Shown here: piece by piece, positions 24,396 through 34,105 of the stretch
Layout of the letters: each line of letters opens with the position of its first letter
How positions within the stretch are numbered: the stretch's first letter is position 1
NCBI GenBank assembly: GCA_026169045.1
Contig: JAPFDH010000004.1
Span: 1-34,353 of the forward strand
Origin: Lachnospiraceae bacterium
Lineage (GTDB): Bacteria; Bacillota; Clostridia; Lachnospirales; Lachnospiraceae
Reading direction: 5' to 3'
Length of the DNA: 34,353 nt
Notes under the pieces: model-generated
Seen by the model: the letters and a program-made list of their open reading frames with translations, nothing else
Database searches by the model: none
What the model was told of the DNA's origin: nothing
Made by a program: the position numbers and the translations under genes

Positions 24396-24432
24396 AGCAG
24401 TAAGTCTTGAAAAAGATTTACTGCTTTTTTGT
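24396..24432 (+). terminator. Terminator after the sigma/HTH pair
   Basis: AGCAGTAA (24396-24403) pairs with TTACTGCT (24418-24425), followed by an uninterrupted T run. The stem may extend by further weak pairs towards the loop. Confidence 0.85.
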
Positions 24433-24878
24433 CGTCCGGCTCCGCTCCCGGCCATTTTGCCCCCTGCCGGTTGTAGTAGTAAGTGAGGGAGGAACTTTTC
24501 TGCATTGGTGTTTGGCATTTTGGATGTTTTACCCGTGGTGGAGAGCAAAGGGCAAGATTTTTGCCAGCACCGGGTAGAAACCAATGCGTCCGGTATCATT
24601 TTAGCGAAAGCGGGCAGAAATGCCCTTTGCAGGATTAGTAGTAGCAGAAAAAGAGAAACAAACTTTTGTGGTTGCGGTTTTCCCAAAAAGTGGTGGACGG
24701 AAGCGAGGGGAAGTTTGCAGTCACGGAGAGCAAGTTTCTACCACGGTGCCAAAATCCGCAATTCTGCGGTTTTGCCCCTCGCGGGAAACTTGTTGGGGAG
24801 TGCCTTCCCCAAACCCTGCTTTGCGGCTTGCGCCGCTTATCCCCGCCGCGCTCATGCGGCAAGAAAGGAGGTCACACC
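24433..24878. other. Non-coding mobilization region, likely oriT
   Basis: No convincing gene in about 440 bp immediately upstream of mobC-relaxase, the usual place of oriT in MOBP elements. CAAGTTTC (24731-24738) pairs with GAAACTTG (24785-24792). Nested inside, CAAAA-T-CCGCA (24750-24760) pairs with TGCGGTTTTG (24765-24774). Another hairpin is TTGGGGA/TCCCCAA at about 24792-24811. TGCGGTTTT also occurs as a direct repeat at 24673. The mobC ribosome binding site AGAAAGGAGG closes the region. A nick site cannot be assigned by eye. Confidence 0.6.
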
Positions 24879-25277
24879 ATGCGAAAGAAATACAACACGC
24901 CCCACCGCAGCCGCGTTGTAAAAACTCGGCTGTCCGAAGATGAATATGCCGACTTCACAGCGCGGCTTGCCCCTTATGGTATCAGCCAGTCCGAATTTCT
25001 CCGGCAGGCGATACGACGGACGACCATACGCCCGGTTGTCCATGTGTCGGCGGTCAATGACGAACTGCTCTCCGCTGTCGGGAAGCTGACAGCCGAGTAC
25101 GGCAGGATCGGCGGCAACCTCAATCAGATTGCCCGGTATCTGAACGAGTACGGCGCACCCTACAACGCCCTTTCCGGCGAGGTACGCGCCGCCATAGCCG
25201 ACCTTGCCGCCCTCAAGTATGAAGTCCTCAAGAAAGTAGGTGACGCGGTTGGCAACACTCAAACATTTAGGCTCTAA
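24879..25277 (+). CDS. mobC: MobC-like mobilization accessory protein
   Basis: A 132-residue relaxosome accessory protein. It opens MRKKYNTPHRSRVVKTRLSEDEYADF, with the ribbon-helix-helix strand (VKTRLSEDEYADFTARLAPYGISQSEFLRQAI) near residues 13-46. The MobC block RIGGNLNQIARYLNEYG lies near 85-101. Such proteins bind oriT and help the relaxase open the DNA. The ATG at 24879 follows AAAGGAGG and gives a normal length; upstream frame extension enters the presumed oriT and is rejected. The relaxase start lies within its last 30 bp, indicating coupling. Confidence 0.9.
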   Translation: MRKKYNTPHRSRVVKTRLSEDEYADFTARLAPYGISQSEFLRQAIRRTTIRPVVHVSAVNDELLSAVGKLTAEYGRIGGNLNQIARYLNEYGAPYNALSGEVRAAIADLAALKYEVLKKVGDAVGNTQTFRL

Positions 25278-26862
25278 AAACGCCGACTACGGAGCCGCCG
25301 AAGCCTATCTGACCTTTGAGCATGACGAGTTTACCATGAAGCCCACCCTTGACGAACAGGGGCGGCTTATCCCCCGCGAGGACTACCGGCTGTCCACGCT
25401 GAACTGCGGCGGGGAGGATTTTGCCGTTGCCTGTATGCGCTCCAATCTCCGCTACGGAAAGAACCAGCGGCGGGAAGATGTGAAAAGCCACCACTACATC
25501 ATCAGCTTTGACCCACGGGACGCAGCGGACAACGGCTTGACCGTAGACAGGGCGCAGGCGTTGGGCAAGAAGTTTTGCTCCGAGCATTTCCCCGGCCACC
25601 AAGCCCTGATATGCACCCACCCGGACGGGCATAACCACAGCGGCAACATTCATGTGCATATCGTTATCAACAGCCTGCGGATTGAAGAAGTCCCGTTCCT
25701 GCCCTACATGGACAGGCCAGCCGACACGAAAGCCGGGTGCAAGCACCGCTGTACCGACGCGGCCTTGCGTTACTTCAAATCCGAAGTCATGGAGATGTGC
25801 CACCGGGAGGGGCTTTACCAAATCGACCTCTTGAACGGCAGCAAGAACCGCGTCACGGAACGGGAGTATTGGGCGCAGAAAAAGGGACAGGCCGCGCTGG
25901 ACAAGCAGAACGCTCCCTTGCTTGCGGAGGGTATCACACCCCGGCAGACCAAGTTTGAAACGAACAAGGAAAAGCTGCGGCAGACCATACGCAAAGCCCT
26001 TTCCACCGCTGCCAGCTTTGACGAGTTTTCCTCTCTGCTGCTGCGGGAGGGCGTGACCGTCAAGGAGAGCCTGGGGCGGCTTTCCTACCTCACGCCGGAC
26101 AGGACGAAGCCCATTACCGCCCGGAAGCTGGGCGACGATTTTGACCGCGCCGCTGTTCTTGCCGTTTTGGAGCAGAACGCCGCCAGAGCAGCCGAAGCGC
26201 CCGCCACCCCGCGCACCATAAAAGACCGCTTGCAGGCCGCCAGAGCCGAGATAGCCGCCCCAAAACAGGACGGTGTGCAGCGGCTTGTGGACATAGCCGC
26301 CAAGAGAGCCGAGGGCAAGGGAAAAGGCTACGAGCATTGGGCGAAGATACACAATCTGAAACAGGCGGCAAAGACGCTGAATGTGTATCAAGAATACGGC
26401 TTTACTTCCCCGGAGCAGCTGGAAGCGGCCATAGACACCGCCTATGCGGAAATGCGGCAGGCCAGCGGCGAACTGAAAATGATGGAAACCAGGCTGCAAA
26501 GGAAAAAGGAGTTGCAGCGGCAGGTGTTGGCCTACGCCCAGACCAAGCCCGCCCGCGACGGGCTGAAAGCGCAGAAATCCCCCAAAGCCCGCGACGCATA
26601 CCGGCAGGCACATGAGAGCGATTTTATCATAGCCGAAGCCGCCGCCCGGTATTTCCGGGAGCATGGCATTATAAAACTGCCCGCCCGCAAAGCGTTGCAG
26701 GCCGAGATCGAGCAGCTTATTTCTCAAAAAGACAGCCTTTACAACGGCTACCGGGAACAGAAACAGCGGTTCAAGGAATTGCAGACAATCAAGCGGAACA
26801 TCGACCAAATCCTGCGCCGGGAGGAACCGAACCGCAGAAAGGAGCAGAGCCATGAGCGATAA
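25249..26862 (+). CDS. MobA/VirD2-type relaxase (MOBP)
   Basis: A 537-residue relaxase that would nick oriT and pilot the strand into a recipient. The N-terminal domain carries the metal-binding histidine motif HNHSGNIHVHIVINS near residues 128-142, with KSHHYIISFDP upstream (motif II region). After about residue 300 it becomes charged and helical. I chose the TTG at 25249, giving MATLKHLGSKNADYGAAEAYL as in relatives, with AGGTG six bases upstream; a GTG at 25240 is an alternative. It overlaps mobC and the following VLP gene. GC-rich composition contrasts with the host chromosome. A long antisense frame here is a composition artefact. Confidence 0.92.
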   Translation: MATLKHLGSKNADYGAAEAYLTFEHDEFTMKPTLDEQGRLIPREDYRLSTLNCGGEDFAVACMRSNLRYGKNQRREDVKSHHYIISFDPRDAADNGLTVDRAQALGKKFCSEHFPGHQALICTHPDGHNHSGNIHVHIVINSLRIEEVPFLPYMDRPADTKAGCKHRCTDAALRYFKSEVMEMCHREGLYQIDLLNGSKNRVTEREYWAQKKGQAALDKQNAPLLAEGITPRQTKFETNKEKLRQTIRKALSTAASFDEFSSLLLREGVTVKESLGRLSYLTPDRTKPITARKLGDDFDRAAVLAVLEQNAARAAEAPATPRTIKDRLQAARAEIAAPKQDGVQRLVDIAAKRAEGKGKGYEHWAKIHNLKQAAKTLNVYQEYGFTSPEQLEAAIDTAYAEMRQASGELKMMETRLQRKKELQRQVLAYAQTKPARDGLKAQKSPKARDAYRQAHESDFIIAEAAARYFREHGIIKLPARKALQAEIEQLISQKDSLYNGYREQKQRFKELQTIKRNIDQILRREEPNRRKEQSHER

Positions 26863-27238
26863 CTTACCCCGTATGGACTACCGCCAGCACCGGCGGGCGC
26901 GGCGGCTGGTGCATGAGTGCTGTAATTACGACGAGGGGAACTGCCTGCTATTGGACGACGGGGAGCCTTGCGTGTGCGTCCAGAGCATTTCCTATTCCCT
27001 CATGTGCCGCTGGTTCCGTGTGGCTGTCCTGCCCCTCGATGGGGAGCTGTCCGCAGCCCTCTTGTACCGGGGGAGCCGGAAACGGTGCGCGGTCTGCGGG
27101 GCGGCTTTCGTCCCCAAATCCAACCGGGGAAAATACTGCCCCGACTGCGCCGCCAAAGTACGCCGCCGCAAGGAAGCCGAGCGACAGCGCAAACGCTACC
27201 ACCTTTCTACGCATTTAGGGGCTTTCAAACCCTTGTAA
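26852..27238 (+). CDS. Cysteine-rich VLP domain protein
   Basis: A 128-residue protein named for its conserved cysteines and VLP motif (RVAVLPLDGEL near residue 55). The N-terminal half has CCNYDEGNCLLLDDGEPCVC, and the C-terminal half a zinc-ribbon-like KRCAVCGAAFVPKSNRGKYCPDC, followed by a basic helix. The family is found almost only in Firmicute mobilizable elements, next to the relaxase. DNA binding through the zinc ribbon is plausible, but the role is not established. It starts behind GAAAGGAGC and overlaps the relaxase gene by 11 bp. Confidence 0.88.
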   Translation: MSDNLPRMDYRQHRRARRLVHECCNYDEGNCLLLDDGEPCVCVQSISYSLMCRWFRVAVLPLDGELSAALLYRGSRKRCAVCGAAFVPKSNRGKYCPDCAAKVRRRKEAERQRKRYHLSTHLGAFKPL

Positions 27239-27350
27239 ATCAAGGCTTTTTTGCCCGCTCTCAACGGGGGCTTGATAGATTTATCCTTTTCCCCCGGAAA
27301 CGGCGTTCTAAATGCGTACAAACGCCCTAAATCCACCCAAAGGAGGAACC

Positions 27351-28106
27351 ATGTCAGATAACCGAAAATATTACTACCTGAAGCTGAAAGAGAACTACTT
27401 TGACGAGGATGCTATCGTGCTGCTGGAAAGTATGCAGGACGGTGTACTCTACTCCAACATTCTTTTGAAATTGTACTTAAAATCGCTGAAAAATGGTGGA
27501 AAGTTGCAGCTTGATGAAAATATTCCCTATACCGCCCAGATGATTGCCACCATAACCCGCCAGCAAGTCGGCACCGTAGAACGAGCCTTGCAGATCTTTA
27601 TGAAGCTGGGGCTTGTGGAGCCGCTGCAAAACGGTGCGCTGTATATGAGCAACATTGAACTGCTGATCGGCCAATCCTCTACCGAGGGGGAGCGAAAACG
27701 GCGGGCAAGGCTGGCTTTGCAGGGGCAAAAAGCCTTGCCAAAGGCCGGGGTGGACAAATGTCCACCATATCAAGCGGACATTTGTCCACCAGAGTTAGAG
27801 ATAGAGAAAGAGATAGAGATAGAAAAAGAGAGAGCGAGAGTTAGATACGGGACAGGCCACCCGCGCCGCCTATGGCCGGTATGGAAATGTCTTTCTGGCC
27901 CAATCGGAACTGGACGGACTGAAAGCTGACCTGCCCGGCAAATGGGATTACTACATTGACCGGCTATCCTGCCATATCGCGTCCAGCGGCAGGAAGTATC
28001 AAAGTCATGCCGCCACGATTTACAAATGGGCGCAGGAGGACGCCGTCAAGAAAGCCCCGAAAAGGGCATACCGGACTACTCATGCAAGGAGGGCGAGAGT
28101 TTATGA
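27351..28106 (+). pseudogene. Phage replisome organizer-like replication initiator, frameshifted
   Basis: The N-terminal domain is intact: MSDNRKYYYLKLKENYFDEDAIVLLESMQDG through LGLVEPLQNGALYMSNIELLIG (about 1-110), a winged-helix initiator domain. After an acidic Glu/Ile-rich linker the open frame stops at 27927-27929. The C-terminal domain (AAYGRYGNVFLAQSELDGLKADLPGKWDYYIDRLSCHIASS) continues in another frame from about 27855. The closing GIPDYSCKEGESL returns to the first frame after about 28060 and ends at 28104-28106, overlapping the next start codon. So two small indels whose effects cancel, probably -5 and -1 bases, interrupt it. The truncated 192-residue product keeps the DNA-binding half only. 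Confidence 0.85.
27751..27790. repeat. Inverted and direct repeats inside the initiator gene, candidate origin
   Basis: TGGACAAATGTCC (27751-27763) and GGACATTTGTCCA (27776-27788) are exact inverted copies, each itself nearly palindromic, and both read TGTCCACC on the plus strand. They lie just before a GA-rich low-complexity tract in the linker-coding part. Phage-type initiators commonly bind repeats within their own gene. Confidence 0.6.
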
Positions 28107-28829
28107 AGAACGAGTTGAAAGCAACGATTGACACCATAACGGCCACTACGCCGGAGCCGGAGGACTACACCGGCGAGGACGGTTTGCTGTACTGCGGCAA
28201 GTGCCACAAGCCCAAAGAAGCCTACTTCCCGGAGGGCAAGGCATTGTTTGGGCTTTACCGACCCCACCATGCGGGACTGGACTTTTGAAAACGACAACGG
28301 CAGGAACCCGCAGGCCGAACTTGCTCGCCGGTATGTGGAGCATTGGGAAGATATGCGAGCCGACAATATCGGCTGCCTGTTCTGGGGCGGCGTGGGAACC
28401 GGCAAAAGCTACCTTGCGGGCTGTATCGCAAACGCCCTCATGGAGAAAGAAATCCCCGTCCACATGACGAACTTTGCCCTTATTCTCAATGACCTTGCCG
28501 CCAGCTTTGAGGGGCGCAACGAGTACATTGCCCGCCTTTGCCGCTATCCGCTGCTGATCCTTGACGACTTCGGCATGGAGCGCGGCACCGAGTACAGGCT
28601 GGAACAGGTTTTCAATGTGATAGACAGCCGTTACCGCAGCGGAAAGCCACTGATCGTCACCACCAATCTCACGCTGGACGACCTGCACAACCCGGAGGAC
28701 ACCGCCCATTCCCGGATTTATGACCGGCTGCTTTCCATGTGCGTCCCGGTACGCTTTACCGGCGACAACTTCCGGCAGGAAGCCGCACAGCGAAAAATGG
28801 AGAGCATGAAAAAACTGATTACCGACTGA
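28103..28829 (+). pseudogene. DnaC/IstB-like helicase loader, internal deletion and frameshift
   Basis: Two frames form one gene. The first (28103-28288) starts MKNELKATIDTI and has the zinc-binding CGKCHKPKEAYFPEGKALFG. The second, from about 28250, starts GFTDPTMRDWTFENDNGRNPQ and holds the AAA+ core: Walker A GGVGTGKS, Walker B LLILDDFGMER, sensor VTTNLTLDDL, and VPVRFTGDNFRQE at the end. In relatives a region of roughly 40 residues, with two more cysteines, links LFG to GFTDP; it is missing and the frame shifts by one. The AAA+ part could still be made from a TTG at 28248 or ATG at 28269, without the zinc finger. It should load helicase for element replication. Confidence 0.85.
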
Positions 28830-28843
28830 AAGGAGTATTGCCT

Positions 28844-29032
28844 ATGGCAGATAACAAGCAGCACGACCACCGCACCACCCGCCGCCCCGACTGCGTGACA
28901 GAAATCCGCATGGGCAATTCCGTCCTTGTCGTGTCCGGCTATTTCAAGAAAGACATCACAACCACCGCTGCCGATAAAATGGCGCGGGTACTGGAAGCGG
29001 AAGCCGCTGCTACACAAAAACCAGCAATTTAA
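28844..29032 (+). CDS. tnpW: Transposon-encoded protein TnpW
   Basis: A 62-residue protein starting MADNKQHDHRTTRRPDCVTEIRMG behind AAAGGAG. The central TEIRMGNSVLVVSGYFKKD is the conserved TnpW core. The family takes its name from Tn4451-type elements, where it precedes the large recombinase. It may modulate the recombinase, but its biochemical role is unknown. It lies 14 bp after the helicase loader gene and about 110 bp before the recombinase gene. Confidence 0.85.
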   Translation: MADNKQHDHRTTRRPDCVTEIRMGNSVLVVSGYFKKDITTTAADKMARVLEAEAAATQKPAI

Positions 29033-29077
29033 CGAATTGTAAAGAAGCAGTTTTGACGCTTTTACCGCTATACAGCC

Positions 29078-30760
<1,683 letters not shown>

Positions 30761-30768
30761 CCGCCCGA

Positions 30769-30801
30769 CCTATCCGACACAATGGCCAAGTGCCGGATAG
30801 G
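30769..30801 (+). terminator. Hairpin after the recombinase, overlapping the right end
   Basis: CCTATCCG-A-CAC (30769-30780) pairs with GTG-C-CGGATAGG (30790-30801), with one A-C mismatch. An AT-rich tail (AAAATTTTTTA) follows after a few bases. It may terminate the recombinase transcript and overlaps the candidate right attachment repeat. Confidence 0.55.
30779..30795. repeat. Candidate right attachment repeat of the mobile element
   Basis: ACAATGGCCAAGTGCCG, the 14-of-17 direct match to 22709-22725. It lies 19 bp after the recombinase stop codon, where such elements usually end. Confidence 0.5.
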
Positions 30802-30920
30802 AACGGCAAAATTTTTTACACTTCTATTACTTCTTTATCGCACACAAGAAAAAGGAGGGGAAAATGAATTAGGATAAAAAGAGATTCTTTTTTAAAATAG
30901 ATATAAAACGGAGAAAAAAA

Positions 30921-32111
30921 ATGGAACGAATTTATTTGGATCATGCGGCCACCAGCCTGTACCGGCCGAAAGAAGTGATGGAAGCGGTCATAGAAGCCAT
31001 GGAAACCATGGGAAATGACGGAAGAGGATCCCACGGGGAAGCATTGGCTTCCTCCAGGATTATCTACGATACGAGGAGCCTTCTTAATGAATTGTTTCAT
31101 GGAGAAGGAGCGGAACAGGTGGCATTTACGGCCAATGCGACCCAGGCACTGAATACAGCTCTGAAGGGAATTTTAAATCCCGGGGATACACTGATTACAA
31201 CGGTGCTGGAACATAATAGCGTCCTGCGTCCTGCCTATGAATTGGAAGAAAGTGGGGTATGTTTGCGGATCATAGAAAGTGATTCTCTGGGACGATTCCC
31301 CTACGAAAGGCTGGAACAGGTTATGGAGGAAGAGACAGAGCGGCAAAAAAAACGGTGGGAATCGCTGGGACAGCGGGGGGCGGTCGTTTTTGTGGGAACC
31401 CATGCGTCCAATCTGACCGGTAATTTGACAGATATAAGAAAAATCGGTCAGATATGTGCCAGATTCCAGGCGCTGTTTTTGCTGGATGCTTCTCAGACTG
31501 CCGGAATATTTCCCATTGATATGATTGGGGATGGGATTGATGTGGTTTGTTTTACCGGCCATAAAAGTCTGATGGGACCCCAGGGAACCGGTGGGCTATG
31601 CGTAAAGAAAAAGGTAAGGATTCGTCCTCTGCTATCCGGCGGCAGCGGCGTAATGACCTACGAGAAAAAGCATCCTTTCCGGATGCCCACTGCTTTGGAG
31701 GCCGGTACACTCAACGGACATGGGATTGCTGGACTGCGGGCCGGTCTGTTGTATTTAAAAAAACAGGGAGTCGATCATCTCAGAAGAAAAGAGCAGGATT
31801 TGCTGCGTCAGTTTTATCAGGAGGTATGTTCCATCAGAAACGTCACTGTATATGGGGATTTTTCTTCCTTTGACCGGGCGCCCATTCTTTCTCTGAATAT
31901 AGGAGATCTGGATTCCGGTGAAGTCAGTGATCGTCTGTCGGAAGAATACGGGATTGACACCAGACCGGGCGGTCATTGTGCGCCCCTGATGCATGAGGCG
32001 CTGGGATGCAGGGAGCAGGGGGCAGTCCGGTTCAGCTTTTCCCATTTTAATACGGAGGAGCAGATTAAAAAGGCTGTTATTGCGGTAAGAGAACTGGCAG
32101 AAATGGAATGA
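30921..32111 (+). CDS. Class V aminotransferase / cysteine desulfurase family protein (EF2568-like)
   Basis: A 396-residue PLP enzyme of the cysteine desulfurase/selenocysteine lyase group. It opens MERIYLDHAATSLYRPKEV. The PLP lysine is Lys215 in CFTGHKSLMGPQGTGGL. A catalytic cysteine is Cys353 in TRPGGHCAPLMHE. The subfamily (as in Enterococcus EF2568) travels with selD, yqeB and yqeC in clusters for selenium-dependent molybdenum hydroxylases, so it may supply sulfur or selenium to the cofactor. The yqeC gene two positions downstream supports that reading. Substrate is inferred. It starts behind GGAG with a seven-base A run, and the mobile element ends about 125 bp upstream. Confidence 0.85.
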   Translation: MERIYLDHAATSLYRPKEVMEAVIEAMETMGNDGRGSHGEALASSRIIYDTRSLLNELFHGEGAEQVAFTANATQALNTALKGILNPGDTLITTVLEHNSVLRPAYELEESGVCLRIIESDSLGRFPYERLEQVMEEETERQKKRWESLGQRGAVVFVGTHASNLTGNLTDIRKIGQICARFQALFLLDASQTAGIFPIDMIGDGIDVVCFTGHKSLMGPQGTGGLCVKKKVRIRPLLSGGSGVMTYEKKHPFRMPTALEAGTLNGHGIAGLRAGLLYLKKQGVDHLRRKEQDLLRQFYQEVCSIRNVTVYGDFSSFDRAPILSLNIGDLDSGEVSDRLSEEYGIDTRPGGHCAPLMHEALGCREQGAVRFSFSHFNTEEQIKKAVIAVRELAEME

Positions 32112-32125
32112 AACAGAAATAATGG

Positions 32126-32155
32126 TTCACGAAAAAGATTTCTTTGTGATATAAT
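32126..32155 (+). promoter_or_regulatory. Promoter of the GNAT-nitroreductase-yqeC genes
   Basis: TTCACG (32126-32131), 18 bp, consensus TATAAT (32150-32155). It lies between the aminotransferase and acetyltransferase genes, so the last three genes may be expressed separately from the first. Confidence 0.55.
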
Positions 32156-32202
32156 GAAACCGATTGATAGAAGAAAAGAAAAGCAGAATGGAGAGGGAAA
32201 CG

Positions 32203-32685
32203 ATGAGTGAAGTAACATTTCGTTATGCAAACGAAGCAGATACCGGATTGGTTTTGGAGTTTATAAAAGGCATTGCGGCATATGAAAAAATGTCGGATGA
32301 AGTGGTGGCTACAGAAGAACTTTTGCATGAATGGATGTTTGAAAAAAAACTGGTGGAAGTTATTTTCGCAGAGGCAGAGCAAGACACCGTAGGATTTGCT
32401 TTATTTTTCCAGAATTTTTCCACATTTGTCGGAAGAGCCGGTTTGTATCTGGAAGATATTTTTGTAAAACCGGAGTATAGAAAAAAAGGATATGGAAAAG
32501 CGATTTTCCAGAAACTGGCTCAGATCGCTGTGGAACGGGGATGTCAGCGGTTTGAATGGGTTTGCCTGGACTGGAATCAGCCAAGTATCGATTTTTACCG
32601 TTCCATGGGAGCCGTTCCTATGGATCAGTGGACGATTTACCGGTTATCCGGGGATGGAATCAAAAAAGCTGCCGAAAAGAAATAA
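32203..32685 (+). CDS. GNAT family N-acetyltransferase
   Basis: A 160-residue acetyltransferase. It opens MSEVTFRYANEADTGLVLEFIKGIAAYE. The acetyl-CoA site is in LYLEDIFVKPEYRKKGYGKAIFQKLAQIA (motif A, Q/RxxGxG/A as RKKGYGK, about residues 85-113). The C-terminal motif B segment is LDWNQPSIDFYRSMGAVPMDQWTIYRL. This matches the diamine N-acetyltransferase-like (SAT/PaiA) branch by general layout; the substrate is unknown. The ATG at 32203 follows GGAGAGGG; a longer frame from 32164 has no such site. The nitroreductase gene follows by 12 bp. Confidence 0.88.
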   Translation: MSEVTFRYANEADTGLVLEFIKGIAAYEKMSDEVVATEELLHEWMFEKKLVEVIFAEAEQDTVGFALFFQNFSTFVGRAGLYLEDIFVKPEYRKKGYGKAIFQKLAQIAVERGCQRFEWVCLDWNQPSIDFYRSMGAVPMDQWTIYRLSGDGIKKAAEKK

Positions 32686-32697
32686 GGAGGATGCCGA

Positions 32698-33261
32698 ATG
32701 GAAACAATTCAGTGTATTGAGACAAGAAGAAGTGTGCGTAAGTATCAGGATAAAGAAATTCCCAATGAGGTGATGGAACGCCTGATCGAGTTGGGAACGA
32801 AAGCAGCTACCGGCTCGAATATGCAGCCCTGGGGATTTTTAACCATTCAGGGTAAAGATGTGATTCAGGAAATCTCCGAAGAAATTAAAAAGGAATTAAG
32901 AGAAAATCTGGAACAATATCCCCATTTGGCACAGTATAAAGACTGGTTTTATAATCCGGACTTCAGTATTTTCAATCATGCATCGGATCTTTTAATGATA
33001 TATGGGAATACAAACACGTATTATTACAAAGAAGACGGCTCCCTGGCAGCAGCCAATATCATGCTGGCAGCCCACGATATGGGAATCGGAAGCTGTTGGA
33101 TCGGATTTGCGGAGTATCATATGAACAGCCGTGAATTTAAGGAAAAATACCATGTGCCAGAGGAGTATGCGCTGGTGTGCACCATGTCCCTCGGGTATGA
33201 AATTCATGAATTAAAACCGCCAAAGAGAAAGCCGCCGGTACGATTCGGATTATCTTTATAA
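32698..33261 (+). CDS. Nitroreductase family protein
   Basis: A 187-residue FMN-dependent oxidoreductase. It starts METIQCIETRRSVRKYQDKEIPNEV, with the FMN-phosphate binding RRSVRKY. TKAATGSNMQPWGFLTI (about 37-53) and AANIMLAAHDMGIGSCWIG (about 118-136) are the other cofactor and dimer-interface blocks. The end LGYEIHELKPPKRKPP is typical of small clostridial members. Physiological substrate unknown. It starts behind AAGGAGG, and yqeC follows by 22 bp, so the three genes probably form an operon. Confidence 0.9.
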   Translation: METIQCIETRRSVRKYQDKEIPNEVMERLIELGTKAATGSNMQPWGFLTIQGKDVIQEISEEIKKELRENLEQYPHLAQYKDWFYNPDFSIFNHASDLLMIYGNTNTYYYKEDGSLAAANIMLAAHDMGIGSCWIGFAEYHMNSREFKEKYHVPEEYALVCTMSLGYEIHELKPPKRKPPVRFGLSL

Positions 33262-33283
33262 AAGGAAAACGGGAGGACCGGGG

Positions 33284-34078
33284 ATGATATTGGAACAGAT
33301 GGGCTGTCACAAAAACGGGCAGCCTCTTTGTATTTATGTGGCAGGGGCCGGAGGGAAGACGTCATGGATCCATTTTCTGGTGGATCAGGAGCGGAAAAAA
33401 AAGAAAAAAGTTTTAATCCTTACATCGACACATATCTATGAGCCGGAATGTTTTGGAAGTGTCAGGGAGGAGAACGGATGTCAGACACTATGCCAGAAAA
33501 AACAGTGGGCAGATGAGATCCTTTCGCGGCTGGAAACATGGGGTGTTGTAATTGCGGGTATCCGATGCGGAAACGGAAAAATCACCTGGGTGGGGGATGA
33601 GGTATATGAAAGAATAAAGAAAGGGGCGGATCGGATCTTTGTGGAAGCAGACGGATCCAGGCATCTGCCCATCAAAGTTCCCTCCTCAAAAGAACCGGTG
33701 GTATTTTCCGATGCGGATCTGATTTTTGTGACCGAGGGCATGCAGGCTTTGGGAAAGCCTATTGGGCAGGTGTGCCATCGGGCGGAAGAGGCGGTAAAGA
33801 TTTTGGGATGCAAAAGGGAGGATCCGGTGACGGAAGAAAAAATCCGCTGCATGTACCGGCAGGGGTATGAAAGTATGCTGAAAGAAACCTATCCCAAGGC
33901 AAAGGTATTTCCTGTCTGGGTATATCCAGGGGATGGATGGGACTGGCAGTGGGAGTTGGAGAAGGACGGACGAAAAAAAGGTATTGTATGGAATTGCAAT
34001 GGGATATATCGGATCCGTAAAACAGTGGCGACAGCCACAATAAGCACGCAATGCGGTTTTTCGAATGGTGCGGGCTGA
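33284..34078 (+). CDS. yqeC: Selenium-dependent hydroxylase accessory protein YqeC, altered C-terminus
   Basis: A 264-residue P-loop protein. AGAGGKTSWIHFLVDQ (about 20-35) is the nucleotide-binding loop. FVEADGSRHLPIKVPSSKEPVVFSDADLIFVTEGMQALGKP (about 113-155) is the family core. YqeC is found with yqeB and selD in genomes with selenium-dependent molybdenum hydroxylases; its exact activity is unknown. The start follows GGGAGG. From 34017 (about residue 245) the reading frame runs through a truncated MITE, so the last ~20 residues (KTVATATISTQCGFSNGAG) are not native. The core lies upstream, but the native tail is lost. Confidence 0.88.
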   Translation: MILEQMGCHKNGQPLCIYVAGAGGKTSWIHFLVDQERKKKKKVLILTSTHIYEPECFGSVREENGCQTLCQKKQWADEILSRLETWGVVIAGIRCGNGKITWVGDEVYERIKKGADRIFVEADGSRHLPIKVPSSKEPVVFSDADLIFVTEGMQALGKPIGQVCHRAEEAVKILGCKREDPVTEEKIRCMYRQGYESMLKETYPKAKVFPVWVYPGDGWDWQWELEKDGRKKGIVWNCNGIYRIRKTVATATISTQCGFSNGAG

Positions 34079-34086
34079 ACTGTTAC
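34017..34086. repeat. IS66-like MITE fragment, copy E (70 bp, one end only)
   Basis: It matches the right 70 bp of copy D, including the GTGGC/GCCAC hairpin and the terminal GGCTGAACTGTTAC. The left half is missing at an abrupt junction with yqeC. The left end may have been lost with the original 3' end of yqeC. Confidence 0.88.
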
Positions 34087-34105
34087 GAATATTTAAAAGG
34101 AGCGA

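Noticed and set aside
24505-24943. Overlapping open frames upstream of mobC
   Set aside because: Three frames are open together, none has a protein-like composition or ribosome binding site, and the region has oriT-like repeats.
25267-26853. 528-codon open frame antisense to the relaxase gene
   Set aside because: It lacks recognisable domains and arises from GC-rich third positions of the relaxase; the plus strand has relaxase motifs and a ribosome binding site context.
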